Assembly (NCBI GenBank): GCA_016303065.1
Contig: JAEDMJ010000017.1
Span: forward strand, 1-39,144
DNA: 39,144 nucleotides
Direction: 5' to 3'
From: Clostridiales bacterium
GTDB taxonomy: Bacteria > Bacillota > Clostridia > Oscillospirales > QAMX01
The notes beneath the pieces are model-generated. The model searched no databases, was not told where the DNA came from, and saw only the letters and a list, made by a program, of their open reading frames with translations. Of the stretch, positions 8,844 through 17,311 are shown one piece after another. The position numbers and the translations under genes are program-made. Numbering within the stretch: the first letter of the stretch is position 1; every line of letters starts with the position of its first letter.

Positions 8844-10874
8844 ATGCCGTTGATTAACCGGCTGTCAAAGCACATGGCGAATCTCATCGCAGCGGGAGAA
8901 GTGGTCGAAAGACCGGCCTCCGCCGCAAAGGAGCTTGTTGAAAACTCGATAGACGCCGGGGCAAAGCGCATTACCGTTGAAATCAAAAACGGGGGCATAT
9001 CGCTTCTGAGGGTGACGGACGACGGCTGCGGCATTGAACCCGACCAGGCGGAGACCGCCTTCCAGAGATACGCCACCAGCAAGATATCAAAGGAGGAGGA
9101 CCTGTTCGGGATCGGCACAATGGGCTTCCGCGGAGAGGCTCTGGCGGCGATTGCGGCGGTGTCAAGAACCACAATGCTGACCTCTGTCGGCGACGGGACG
9201 GGGCGCGCCGTTACTGTGGAGGGCGGAGCTGTCACGGAAAATACGGAGGCAGGCTGCCCGAAGGGGACGACAATTGCCGTCAGGGATCTGTTTTACAACA
9301 CTCCGGCCAGACACAAGTTTCTGAAAAAGGATTCAAGCGAAGCCGCCGCCGTTCAGAACGTCTGCACGCGGGCAGCCCTTGCGCACCCCGAAATCTCTTT
9401 CCGGCTCATACGCGACGGGGAAACCGTGCTTTCAACTCCGGGGGACGGAGATCTGTTTTCTGCGATATACTGTATTTACGGACGGGAGTTTGCATCCGGT
9501 CTTCTGAAGGTGGAGTACACGCTGGACGAGTGCAGCGTTTCGGGATATGTGACGCGCCCCGACGCGGCGAGAAAGAACCGTTCCCTTCAGGTGTTTTTCG
9601 TGAACACGCGCCCGGTAAAAAGCCTTATGCTTCAGAGCTCCGTTGAGGAAGCGTTCAGGCAGAGAATGGTTTCCGGACGGTATCCGGTCTGTTTTCTGAA
9701 TATTTCGCTGCCGCTGGAGGCCGTTGACGTAAACGTGCATCCGACGAAAACCGAGGTGAAATTTTCTGCGGAACGGCGGGTGTTTGAAACCGTGTACTAC
9801 GGGGTGAAAACGGCGCTGAACGGGCTGGACGGAATTTCCGCGTCTTTTTCCGTGACGGAAAAAGACGCGCCCGGGGAAAAAGCTCCGGAAAAAGAAAAAA
9901 ACGAAGAACCCGTCCGGAACGTCCCCGGAGGTTCGTTTTCCTTTTCGTCAGAGGAGAAGCCTTTGACGGCTGAGCCCCGGCGTTTTGTTCCGCGGCCCGT
10001 TGCCGTGGTCGTGCCGGAGCGGGATGAAAAAGCGGCAAAGTCAGGGAACGGTATTCCCCCGGCGAAGTTTTTTGAGCCCGTTTTTGCAAAAAAAGAGGCC
10101 GGGGAAAAAAGCCGGGACGCCGGAGCGGACGCGGCCCTTCCCCGGAGCGGCGCTCCGGACGGTGAATTGAGCGGGGAAGAAGTGCTGCTGCGTGAAAGCG
10201 CGGCTTTTACGGTTTTGAAAGAACCGGAATTCATAGATGAAGAAAAACAAGTTCACAAAAACGACAATATTTCATCGGAACCCTGTGATATAATTGAAAT
10301 CCGGAAAGAGGAAAACTTCCGCATCGCGGGAGAGATCTTCGGGGTTTACATAGTTGCGGAGCGGGGCGACGAGGTTTTGTTTATCGACAAACACGCTGCC
10401 CACGAGCGCATACGCTACAACGAGCTGCGTTCCGGGGCGGAAAAGCCTTCGGCGCAGGTGTTTCTCGAGCCGCCGGTGGCGGTCATGGAGGCTTCGGACA
10501 AGGCGCTTATCCTTGAAAACCTTGATTCGGCTTCCGAGGCCGGTTTTGAGATCGAGGACTTCGGCGGGGCAAGTCTTTTGGTGCGTTCTGTGCCGGAGGA
10601 ATATGTCGGCTGCGATATTTCGGACGCGCTGACAGAGCTTTTGGGCTGTATCGGCGGCGTCAGGTCGGCGGCGGAAAAACGGGACAGGATAATGAAAATG
10701 ATCGCCTGCAAGACGGCTGTGCGGAGCGGCGACAAATCGGATATCAGAGAGCTTGAAGCGCTGGCCGAACGGGTCCTGAACGATCCGTCCGTCCGCACCT
10801 GTCCCCACGGGCGTCCGGTCATGATCTCCATGACGAAAACCGAGATTGAAAAACGCTTTTCGAGGATCGTATGA
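8844..10874 (+). CDS. mutL: DNA mismatch repair protein MutL (endonuclease type)
   Basis: MutL couples MutS recognition to strand excision. The N-terminal GHKL ATPase shows KELVENSIDAGA (catalytic E30, Mg-binding N34), DDGCGIE and the GFRGEAL lid. After about residue 335 comes a poorly conserved charged, Pro/Glu/Lys-rich linker of ~155 residues. The C-terminal domain has the nuclease motif DKHAAHERIRYNE (near residue 515, matching D-x-H-A-x2-E-x4-E), ACKTAVRSGDK and CPHGRP, which together form the metal site. MutL is therefore predicted to nick DNA itself, as in bacteria without MutH. It overlaps miaA by 4 nt (ATGA). Confidence 0.98.
   Translation: MPLINRLSKHMANLIAAGEVVERPASAAKELVENSIDAGAKRITVEIKNGGISLLRVTDDGCGIEPDQAETAFQRYATSKISKEEDLFGIGTMGFRGEALAAIAAVSRTTMLTSVGDGTGRAVTVEGGAVTENTEAGCPKGTTIAVRDLFYNTPARHKFLKKDSSEAAAVQNVCTRAALAHPEISFRLIRDGETVLSTPGDGDLFSAIYCIYGREFASGLLKVEYTLDECSVSGYVTRPDAARKNRSLQVFFVNTRPVKSLMLQSSVEEAFRQRMVSGRYPVCFLNISLPLEAVDVNVHPTKTEVKFSAERRVFETVYYGVKTALNGLDGISASFSVTEKDAPGEKAPEKEKNEEPVRNVPGGSFSFSSEEKPLTAEPRRFVPRPVAVVVPERDEKAAKSGNGIPPAKFFEPVFAKKEAGEKSRDAGADAALPRSGAPDGELSGEEVLLRESAAFTVLKEPEFIDEEKQVHKNDNISSEPCDIIEIRKEENFRIAGEIFGVYIVAERGDEVLFIDKHAAHERIRYNELRSGAEKPSAQVFLEPPVAVMEASDKALILENLDSASEAGFEIEDFGGASLLVRSVPEEYVGCDISDALTELLGCIGGVRSAAEKRDRIMKMIACKTAVRSGDKSDIRELEALAERVLNDPSVRTCPHGRPVMISMTKTEIEKRFSRIV
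10284..10294 (+). promoter_or_regulatory. Candidate internal promoter within mutL for miaA-hfq
   Basis: The 11-mer TGTGATATAAT is an ideal extended -10 and is identical to the -10 region of the miaB operon promoter and of the minus-strand AlkD-gene promoter. No good -35 is present at 17 bp, but extended -10 promoters can work without one. It would drive miaA, hfq and the HlyD-like gene separately from mutS. Confidence 0.35.
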
Positions 10875-11827
10875 GCGGGACGGAAAGAAATCTGCCCACG
10901 GTTGTCTGCATCGTGGGACCGACGGCTTCGGGAAAAACCGAAATGTCCATCCGCGTTGCGGAAAGGTGCGGCTGTGAGATCGTGTCTGCCGACTCCATGC
11001 AGCTTTACCGGGGAATGGACATCGGGACGGCAAAGCCCACGGAAAAAGAAATGCGTGGCATCAGGCACTGGATGCTGGATGTGGCGGAGCCGACGGAGAA
11101 CATGACGGTGGTCAGATACGCCGAAATGGCAAGGCGCTGCTGTGACGACATTATTGCGCGGGGAAAGCTTCCGCTCATTGTCGGAGGAACCGGACAGTAT
11201 GTGAACGCAGTGATAAGGGATGAGAATTTTGCCCCGTCCCCGGAAAATTCGGAGCTTCGGGAGAGGCTTGCGGAGTTTGCGAAAACGCACGGGGCGGAGG
11301 CGCTTCACGACAGGCTCAAAAAGGCGGACCCGGAAAGCGCCGCGAGGATACACTGCAACAATGTCAAGCGGGTTGTCAGGGCTTTGGAGATAATCGAGCT
11401 TACGGGGAAAACTCTTTCCGGCGTTTACGCCGAACAGGAGCCGCCGAAGGACGTCTACGACGCGGTCATGGTCGGACTTGAGCCGACGCCCCGAGAGCTG
11501 CTCTATTCCAGAATTGACAGGCGTGTCGGCGTTATGCTTGAAGCGGGGCTTCTGGAGGAGACGGAGCGCCTTATGAAGGCGGGCTTTTCGGAAACAAGTT
11601 TTCAGGCGATCGCATATAAGGAGCTCATTCCGGTCATCCGGGGAGAGGAAAGCCTTGAATCCGCGGCGGAAAAGATACGCAGAAGATCAAGAAATTACGC
11701 AAAGCGCCAGCTCACATGGTTCCGCGCGGATAAACGGATTAAAATGATGACATACAGAAATGCGGACGAGTACGCGCTGTGTGCCGAAGAAATATGCAGT
11801 ATGATAAAGCAAAAAACGGGGAGGTAA
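10871..11827 (+). CDS. miaA: tRNA dimethylallyltransferase MiaA
   Basis: MiaA transfers the dimethylallyl group from DMAPP to N6 of A37 in tRNAs reading UNN codons, making the substrate of MiaB. The 318-residue protein has the P-loop GPTASGKT (residues 16-23), SADSMQLYRGMDIGTAKPT with the catalytic Asp/Ser region near 41-42, GGTGQYVNAV, and a C-terminal YAKRQLTWFR segment. All are diagnostic. It overlaps mutL by 4 nt and is followed by hfq after 5 nt, the usual miaA-hfq pairing. Confidence 0.98.
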   Translation: MSGTERNLPTVVCIVGPTASGKTEMSIRVAERCGCEIVSADSMQLYRGMDIGTAKPTEKEMRGIRHWMLDVAEPTENMTVVRYAEMARRCCDDIIARGKLPLIVGGTGQYVNAVIRDENFAPSPENSELRERLAEFAKTHGAEALHDRLKKADPESAARIHCNNVKRVVRALEIIELTGKTLSGVYAEQEPPKDVYDAVMVGLEPTPRELLYSRIDRRVGVMLEAGLLEETERLMKAGFSETSFQAIAYKELIPVIRGEESLESAAEKIRRRSRNYAKRQLTWFRADKRIKMMTYRNADEYALCAEEICSMIKQKTGR

Positions 11828-11832
11828 TTTGA

Positions 11833-12057
11833 ATGCAGAAACAGATGAATATTCAGGACTATTTTCTCAACGTGGCAAGAAAAGAGCATATCGGTCTTAC
11901 CATATTCCTTGTGAACGGTTTCCAGTTCCGGGGGACAGTGAAGTCCTTTGACAGCTATTCGGTCGTGCTCGACACGGAGGGAAGACAGCGGCTGGTTTAT
12001 AAACACGCCATCTCCACGATCGTGCCCGACAGGAACATAGACATAACCGCTGAATAA
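11833..12057 (+). CDS. hfq: RNA chaperone Hfq
   Basis: Hfq forms a hexameric Sm-like ring that binds A-rich and U-rich RNA and helps sRNA-mRNA pairing. At 74 residues it is the short Gram-positive form without a long C-terminal tail. Visible features are NIQD with Q8 (proximal-face RNA contact), the Sm1 strand segment FLVNGFQFRGTVKSFDSY, and the Sm2 motif YKHAIS (residues 56-61). A GGAGGT box overlaps the end of miaA and precedes the ATG by 8 nt. Confidence 0.98.
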   Translation: MQKQMNIQDYFLNVARKEHIGLTIFLVNGFQFRGTVKSFDSYSVVLDTEGRQRLVYKHAISTIVPDRNIDITAE

Positions 12058-12062
12058 ACGTT

Positions 12063-13283
12063 ATGTCGAAAACGCTGATCCGAGTGCTTACGGCGGCAAT
12101 AAGCACGGTGTTTGCCGCCGTGATCGGATATCTTGCATATATTGCAGTTGACGTGAACAAAAGCACGATACAGACCGTGAATATGAAGCCGGTTACGGCG
12201 GACGTTGGCTTTACCGCGGACGCAATGATATTTCGCCGGGAAGCCCTCGTTTTGAAAGAGCCGGGGCAGAGCTGCTATCTTTTTGCCGGCACGGGGGAAA
12301 AAATCGGCGGAGGAGAGGCTTTTGCCGTCTGCTTTGACGATGAAAAAAGTTTTGACGATTATATTGCTCTCACGGAGCTTAAAAAACGTTTGCAGCTGTT
12401 CCGCTCCGTCCAGAAGACCGAAGCGGGAAGCAGTTCGCTCCGAAACCTGAATTCTGAGATTTGTTCTCTGACAAGAGCCATGTCGTCGGATTCGGGGCAG
12501 GGCGGTCTTTACGCTTCGGGAAAAGCCGGAACCGACTTGCTTTTGGAAAAGATCCTTGCCAGAAAGCTCTGTCTCGGAGATTCGCTTTCCGTTTCTCTGA
12601 CCGCGGACGGACTTGAGGCGGAAATTGAGCTCATTGAGCGGAGCATATCCGGAGAGACTTATCTGTACGCCGAGAACTCAGGGTATTTTTCAAAGCTTGC
12701 CGACGGATGGGAGCAGCAGATAACTCCTGACAAGCTGTTTCGGTTCAGCTTTGAGGATTACCGGACGGCCGTTTCGGTGGGAGCGCTTCCCGTCGATACG
12801 GACCGGGTCGTCGGAAAGATGCTCTACGGATACACCTGGTATCTTTCTTTCTGTACGGACAGGGAGCACGCGGATGCTGTCACCGTCGGAGACGAGTTTG
12901 ACGTCATAATCCACGGCGGCAAATACGAGCTTGAGGTGAGCTCCAAAACGCTGTCAATCGACGGGAGCGAGGCGCTTATCATCATGCGCTGCGACCTTCC
13001 CTTGACCGACATCTCCATATCGCGCGAACAGCGGGTCACGGTCATATGCGAGTCTTACGAGGGCTTTAAAGTTCCTTCGGAGGCGATACGCGTTGAAAAC
13101 GGCGTGACAGGCGTTTACGTTTTGGAGGGGACCCAGGCCGTTTACAAGCCGCTTGAGATAATCTATTCCGGAGAGGGGTATTATCTTGCGAAGGCCAGCA
13201 CCGACGACCGATCGAAGCTTTTTCTGAACGACGCCGTAATTATCGGCGGAAAAGACCTTTACGACGGAAAAGTTGTTTACTGA
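12063..13283 (+). CDS. HlyD-like membrane-anchored envelope protein
   Basis: The 406-residue protein has one N-terminal membrane helix (about residues 8-30), then an extracellular region beginning with MKPVTADVGFTADAMIFRRE and containing beta-rich segments plus a helical stretch (about 105-190). Proteins of this type in Clostridia are usually labelled HlyD-family periplasmic adaptor-like and are found beside hfq or the sepF cluster. Their role is not established, and the lack of an adjacent exporter argues against a simple adaptor function. The ATG lies 5 nt after hfq with no clear ribosome binding site, so translation is probably coupled to hfq. A cell-division or envelope role is only a guess from the neighbouring sepF cluster. 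Confidence 0.8.
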   Translation: MSKTLIRVLTAAISTVFAAVIGYLAYIAVDVNKSTIQTVNMKPVTADVGFTADAMIFRREALVLKEPGQSCYLFAGTGEKIGGGEAFAVCFDDEKSFDDYIALTELKKRLQLFRSVQKTEAGSSSLRNLNSEICSLTRAMSSDSGQGGLYASGKAGTDLLLEKILARKLCLGDSLSVSLTADGLEAEIELIERSISGETYLYAENSGYFSKLADGWEQQITPDKLFRFSFEDYRTAVSVGALPVDTDRVVGKMLYGYTWYLSFCTDREHADAVTVGDEFDVIIHGGKYELEVSSKTLSIDGSEALIIMRCDLPLTDISISREQRVTVICESYEGFKVPSEAIRVENGVTGVYVLEGTQAVYKPLEIIYSGEGYYLAKASTDDRSKLFLNDAVIIGGKDLYDGKVVY

Positions 13284-13318
13284 TTGCAAAAAAACATCCT
13301 GATACCGGCTTTTGCCAC

Positions 13319-13347
13319 TTGACAAAGGAGCGTTTTTTCGCGATAAT
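13319..13347 (+). promoter_or_regulatory. Promoter of the sepF cluster
   Basis: Perfect -35 TTGACA (13319-13324), 17-bp spacer, -10 GATAAT (13342-13347). The GGGGGAAG ribosome binding site of sepF follows about 30 nt downstream. Confidence 0.82.
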
Positions 13348-13384
13348 ATATATGTCTATTTATTTGCTTTAGGGGGAAGTAAAA

Positions 13385-13855
13385 ATGGGACTCTTTGAGA
13401 AAATCAAGAAGTTTACCGAAGTCGACGATTACGACGACGATACCGGTAATTACGACGAATATACACAGGAAACACCTGTCCGCGACATCGGAACGAGAGC
13501 CGCCGCGGCACCGCAGTCATATGCTTCGGAACCGTATTCCGCGAGAACAAGCAACAGAGTCGTGAACATCAACGCCACAGCCCAGCTCCAGGTCGTCCTT
13601 GTCAAGCCCGAGACCTTTGACAATGCAAGGGAGATTGCCGACCATCTGAAGGACAAGAAGACCGTCGTCATCAACCTTGAGCAGACGAACAAGGAGATCG
13701 CGCGGAGACTTCTTGACTTTCTGAGCGGCGTCGCGTACGCGTTCCAGGGAAAGATCCAGAAGGTCGCAAACAACACCTTCCTCATCACTCCCTACAATGT
13801 CGGCATAATGGGCGACATCATCGACGAGCTTGAGAGCAACGGTCTTTATTTCTGA
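13385..13855 (+). CDS. sepF: Cell division protein SepF
   Basis: SepF bundles FtsZ filaments and tethers them to the membrane. The 156-residue protein has an N-terminal amphipathic helix (MGLFEKIKKFT, the membrane anchor), an acidic Asp/Tyr-rich linker, and the SepF core from about residue 60 with VVLVKPETFDNAREIADHL, VVINLEQTNKEIARRLLDFL and ITPYNVGI. It starts a division-type cluster (sepF, yggT, DivIVA-domain gene) and its stop codon overlaps the next ATG by one base. Confidence 0.96.
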   Translation: MGLFEKIKKFTEVDDYDDDTGNYDEYTQETPVRDIGTRAAAAPQSYASEPYSARTSNRVVNINATAQLQVVLVKPETFDNAREIADHLKDKKTVVINLEQTNKEIARRLLDFLSGVAYAFQGKIQKVANNTFLITPYNVGIMGDIIDELESNGLYF

Positions 13856-14115
13856 TGATTACCGCATACATCCGTTATATCGCGCTTTCGCTTATTGAAC
13901 TTATATCCCTGCTTTTGTTCGTCCGCGCGATACTGTCCTGGATTCCGGGGATACACGGAACCAAAGTGTACAATTTCTTTTATATGCTGACTGAGCCGTT
14001 TTTAATGCCGTACAGAATGCTTTTCGACAAACTCGGCATCGGTCGGGGATTTTTTCTCGATCTTTCATTTTTGGCCACGCTGCTGACGCTTCAGCTTATA
14101 GCGGCCATACTTTGA
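13855..14115 (+). CDS. yggT: YggT/YlmG-family membrane protein
   Basis: This 86-residue protein has two membrane helices separated by the family signature FVRAILSWIPG and a short conserved TEPFLMPYRMLF segment. YggT/YlmG proteins sit next to sepF in Gram-positives and are linked to division or nucleoid placement, although the biochemistry is unknown. The start codon overlaps the sepF stop, so the two are translationally coupled. Confidence 0.93.
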   Translation: MITAYIRYIALSLIELISLLLFVRAILSWIPGIHGTKVYNFFYMLTEPFLMPYRMLFDKLGIGRGFFLDLSFLATLLTLQLIAAIL

Positions 14116-14140
14116 TTTATATTTTGGGGGTTATTTGAAA

Positions 14141-15508
14141 ATGAGCGAAGCAAATGCTCAGAACGGCGGATTTGAGTTCAGAGAAACGGGCGGATATGAC
14201 CGCGCCCAGGTTGACAGCTTTATAAACGAAGTAAAGAAATACATCGCCAGTCAGAAAAACGAAAAACAGCTTCTGACCCAGAAGCTTCACGTGCTTGCCG
14301 TCAAGATACAGGAGTATCAGTCATTTGAAAAGGAACACGGTGAACTGAGCGGGCTGTGCGAGTCTCTGAGATCGGAGAGCGAGAAGCTGAAGAGCGAGAT
14401 CGCGGAGATGAAGTCCGAAAAGGAGGAGCTTGCCCTCAGAATCGAAAAGGCCGTGGCCGAAGCCGAAGCCCTTGAAAAGGAAAATGCCTCCCTTTCGGAG
14501 CAGGTTGAAGCCCTCGGCACGGAGAAGGGACGGCTTTCCGCTGTGGGAGCCGGCGAGCAGCGTCAGATAACCGAAAACATGAAGGCGGCCGTTGCCGCAG
14601 GCATCGAGGAGCTTAAAGCAGAGCTCACCAGACGCTGCGATGAGATAAAGGCAAAGGTCTCCGAAACGGAGGAGGCCGCCTGCGCGGCGGAGGCGGATGA
14701 GAAGAAGCCCTCCGAAAGAAATACCGGGGCTTCGGGACTTACGGTTGCGGATTTGATATCCGGCGGAGACGGGGAAGAAAAGCCCGCCGCAGACCGTGAA
14801 CCGACGGACGAGGAGACGAGGCAGAACCGAGATGCGGCAAGAAGCGTTCTCCGTTCCATGACGGGCGTGGAAAACGACGAGGGCCCGACAAAGCTCATGC
14901 CCGACGACCTTGCCAGGATAAATATGACGGGCGGCGCGGAAAAGTCCGTCGGCATCGTCATAAACGCGAAAAAGAGCGAAAAGGCTCCCGAGGAAGCTCC
15001 GGTCGGCTGGAGCGCCCCCGAGGATTCCAGGGACGAGTCGAACGATTCCGCCTCCGACCGGGAGGAAAGCAGCGAACAGGAGACCTCCTCGGCAGCGCTG
15101 ACTCCCGAGGAGTCAGCCCACCTGTCATATGACGACGCTCTGGCTCTTGTTCTCAAGAAAAACGGCATAAACCCCGCCTCTGCGGCGGCGGAGAAAAAGC
15201 CGGAGACCGCGGCGGAAAGCTCTGCCAAAGCTGCGGACGTGAAACCGGAGGAGATCCGGGCCGCCGTGGAAAACGACTCCGCCAGGGCTCAGAAAAAAGG
15301 CGAAGGAAAGCCCAAAAAAGAAAAACGCGGATTTTTCTCCGCTCTGAAGCGCAATATCGACGCGATCCTTGAGGATGACGAAGACGAGGAAGAGGATGAA
15401 TACACCGGTACGGAGATATTCACTCCTTCCGACAACCAGAAAGCTTCCGATGCCGACGATCAGCCGACGCTCCGTTTCGGAAAGGATTACGATGTCAAGA
15501 AACACTGA
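14141..15508 (+). CDS. DivIVA-domain coiled-coil protein with long acidic tail
   Basis: The 455-residue product has an N-terminal DivIVA-like segment (FRETGGYDRAQVDSFINEV, residues 14-32), a coiled coil to about residue 170 rich in Glu/Lys heptads, then some 250 residues of disordered Glu/Ser/Ala/Asp-rich sequence. Near residues 395-405 a basic patch (KPKKEKRGFFSALKRN) could bind membrane or nucleic acid. DivIVA proteins mark curved membrane at septa and poles, and the place after sepF-yggT fits. The ATG at 14141 is preferred over a TTG six bases earlier because GGGGG is then 10 nt away. The length is about twice that of classical DivIVA because of the tail. Confidence 0.85.
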   Translation: MSEANAQNGGFEFRETGGYDRAQVDSFINEVKKYIASQKNEKQLLTQKLHVLAVKIQEYQSFEKEHGELSGLCESLRSESEKLKSEIAEMKSEKEELALRIEKAVAEAEALEKENASLSEQVEALGTEKGRLSAVGAGEQRQITENMKAAVAAGIEELKAELTRRCDEIKAKVSETEEAACAAEADEKKPSERNTGASGLTVADLISGGDGEEKPAADREPTDEETRQNRDAARSVLRSMTGVENDEGPTKLMPDDLARINMTGGAEKSVGIVINAKKSEKAPEEAPVGWSAPEDSRDESNDSASDREESSEQETSSAALTPEESAHLSYDDALALVLKKNGINPASAAAEKKPETAAESSAKAADVKPEEIRAAVENDSARAQKKGEGKPKKEKRGFFSALKRNIDAILEDDEDEEEDEYTGTEIFTPSDNQKASDADDQPTLRFGKDYDVKKH

Positions 15509-16133
15509 ATTCATTGCACAGCCAGCTTCAAAGCTGGCTGTGTCGGCAATTACGGCTGCGCTCATCGTTGCGGCGGACTATTGGCTTAAACTCTTTGTTA
15601 CCGAAAACATTGCCGGGACGGAGGGCATTACCCTTATCCCCGGCGTAATACGCCTTACCTATACGACAAATAACGGCGCTGCGTGGTCGATGTTTCAGGG
15701 CAAGCAGTCCTTTTTCATTATTCTGACAGTTGCCGTGCTTATGATCGTCGTTTATATGCTTCTGCGCGGGTATATAAAGGGCTGGTTCGGAGTGATTTCC
15801 CTTGCCGCATGTATCGGGGGGACGATCGGAAACTTCATCGACCGGATAAGATTCGGCTACGTTGTCGATATGTTTGAGACGCTTTTTGTGCGCTTTCCGA
15901 TTTTCAATATCGCGGACATATTTTTGACGCTCGGATGCATCGCTCTTGGAATTTACATTCTGTTTTTCCATGACCGGGAGATTCTCCGCGAAAACCTGCC
16001 CCAAAAGGGCTGCGTGTGTTACCTCGGGGCCAACAGCGCTTCCGGGAAAACCTTTTTGAAAGCGGCGGACGGGGAAGTCCGGCGCGGGACTCCCGGCTCC
16101 GAAACGGACGGAGAAAGCGATGCCGATTCTTGA
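15492..16133 (+). CDS. lspA: Lipoprotein signal peptidase II with C-terminal extension
   Basis: LspA cleaves prolipoprotein signal peptides in the membrane. The four-helix core has TTNNGAAWSMF, GGTIGNFIDRIRFGYVVDMF with catalytic D117, and FPIFNIADIFLTLG with catalytic D142. The ATG at 15492 is inside the end of the preceding gene (17-nt overlap) and follows GGAAAGGA. The core ends near residue 160, the usual length, but about 50 extra residues follow (HDREILRENLPQKGCVCYLG... to the end), hydrophilic and with two Cys. This tail runs 14 nt into the next gene and may reflect a lost stop codon. The start of the coding region carries a 12-bp inverted repeat. Confidence 0.93.
   Translation: MSRNTEFIAQPASKLAVSAITAALIVAADYWLKLFVTENIAGTEGITLIPGVIRLTYTTNNGAAWSMFQGKQSFFIILTVAVLMIVVYMLLRGYIKGWFGVISLAACIGGTIGNFIDRIRFGYVVDMFETLFVRFPIFNIADIFLTLGCIALGIYILFFHDREILRENLPQKGCVCYLGANSASGKTFLKAADGEVRRGTPGSETDGESDADS
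15517..15542 (+). repeat. Perfect 12-bp inverted repeat at the 5' end of lspA
   Basis: CACAGCCAGCTT and AAGCTGGCTGTG are exact reverse complements separated by CA. The repeat begins 8 nt after the stop of the preceding gene and lies inside lspA codons 9-17. The RNA would form a very stable hairpin 25 nt after the lspA start codon. There is no T-run after it. Confidence 0.8.
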
Positions 16134-17070
16134 ATTCACCTGCGGCGACGGCTGGGGCGGAGCAAGGCTCGACGTGTTTCTGGCCTCCGCCTGTGAAAAT
16201 ATGAGCCGCAGCCGTGCGGGAGAGCTGGCCGCTTCCGGCGCCGTAAGCGTGAACGGCGAGAAAAAAACGAAAAGCTTTTCCCTCAGGACGGGCGACAGGG
16301 TTTCCCTTGAGCTTCCGGAGCCTGAAAGTCCGGAGGCGAAAGCCGAAGACATCCCGCTTGAGATTGTTTTCGAGGACGGTGATCTTCTCGTGGTTGAAAA
16401 GCCAAAGGGGATGGTCGTCCATCCAGCGCCCGGAAGCGAAAACGGAACGCTTGTGAATGCGCTGCTGTGGCATTGCGGCGCCAGCCTTTCGGGGATAAAC
16501 GGCGTGATGCGTCCGGGGATCGTCCACCGCATCGACAAGATGACAAGCGGCCTTCTGATCGTTGCAAAAAACGACGCGGCGCACGCCGGTCTTGCCGCGC
16601 AGATTGAAAAACACAGCTTTTCAAGGCGGTATGAGGGCGTCGTTTTCGGAAGACCGGCTCCGGAAGCCGGAACCGTAGACAGGCCGATCGGCCGCTCGAA
16701 AACCGACAGGAAGAAAATGGCGGTAGACCGCAGCGGAAGACGCGCGATCACGCATTACGCAACCCTTGGGCAGTACCGCATTGGAAATGCGGCCTATTCG
16801 CACATGAGCTTTGTGCTTGAAACCGGAAGAACGCATCAGATTCGCGTGCATATGTCAAGTCTCGGCCACCCGCTTGCCGGAGACGATGTCTACGGAAGCG
16901 CAAAAAGGGACGGCGCTTTTTTCCCGTGGCTGGAGGGCCAGTGCCTCCACGCGGCTCACATCGGTTTTGTGCATCCGATAACCGGGAAATTCATGGAGTT
17001 TGACTCTCCGCGGCCGGAATATTTTGAGCGTGTGCTTAAAAAACTTAAAAGCGCGGAAAAGCCTGACTGA
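16120..17070 (+). CDS. RluD-type 23S rRNA pseudouridine synthase
   Basis: RluA/RluD-family enzymes isomerise uridine to pseudouridine in large-subunit rRNA. The 316-residue protein has an N-terminal S4 RNA-binding domain (about residues 15-75, with SRSRAGELAASGAVSVNG) and a catalytic domain with HRIDKMTSGLLIVAKN containing catalytic D139, followed by GRTHQIRVHM. Gene order lspA-rluD is very common in Firmicutes. It overlaps lspA by 14 nt and a strong terminator follows 5 nt after its stop. The precise target uridines cannot be read from sequence. Confidence 0.95.
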   Translation: MPILEFTCGDGWGGARLDVFLASACENMSRSRAGELAASGAVSVNGEKKTKSFSLRTGDRVSLELPEPESPEAKAEDIPLEIVFEDGDLLVVEKPKGMVVHPAPGSENGTLVNALLWHCGASLSGINGVMRPGIVHRIDKMTSGLLIVAKNDAAHAGLAAQIEKHSFSRRYEGVVFGRPAPEAGTVDRPIGRSKTDRKKMAVDRSGRRAITHYATLGQYRIGNAAYSHMSFVLETGRTHQIRVHMSSLGHPLAGDDVYGSAKRDGAFFPWLEGQCLHAAHIGFVHPITGKFMEFDSPRPEYFERVLKKLKSAEKPD

Positions 17071-17075
17071 CCGAA

Positions 17076-17119
17076 CGCTCCGCAGAGCAGCTGCTCTGCG
17101 GAGCGCGTTTTATTTTTTA
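17076..17119 (+). terminator. Intrinsic terminator after the sepF-rluD cluster
   Basis: A 30-bp perfect palindrome (arms CGCTCCGCAGAGCAG and its complement, 17076-17105) is followed by CGTTTTATTTTTT. Confidence 0.93.
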
Positions 17120-17197
17120 CTTTTTTTCAGAATCCCGGCCGGAGGAAATGCACGCCGATCGGAGAAAACAGGAAAAACAATTAAGGCGGCACGAAAG

Positions 17198-17225
17198 TAT
17201 TTAAGTATATGGTTGTTTATTTAAG
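17198..17225. promoter_or_regulatory. Direct repeat upstream of the ArsR-ABC operon, possible operator
   Basis: TATTTAAG occurs twice with starts exactly 20 bp apart (17198 and 17218), ending just before the -35. Two-turn spacing on one DNA face and the location suit a binding site for the ArsR-type regulator encoded downstream. This is inference only. Confidence 0.4.
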
Positions 17226-17227
17226 CG

Positions 17228-17255
17228 TTGACAAAAATGATTTGCGGAGTATAAT
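17228..17255 (+). promoter_or_regulatory. Promoter of the ArsR-ABC operon
   Basis: Consensus TTGACA (17228-17233) and TATAAT (17250-17255) with a 16-bp spacer. Confidence 0.85.
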
Positions 17256-17311
17256 ATTACGGGAACGGATGAAAAAGGTAAAAGGGGGAGAGGAAAACGG
17301 ATATCGACGCG

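Noticed and set aside
12063..13283. Possible drug-efflux adaptor role for the HlyD-like protein
   Set aside because: No exporter gene is adjacent and the location between hfq and the sepF cluster is that of a housekeeping envelope gene, so an efflux role is not supported.
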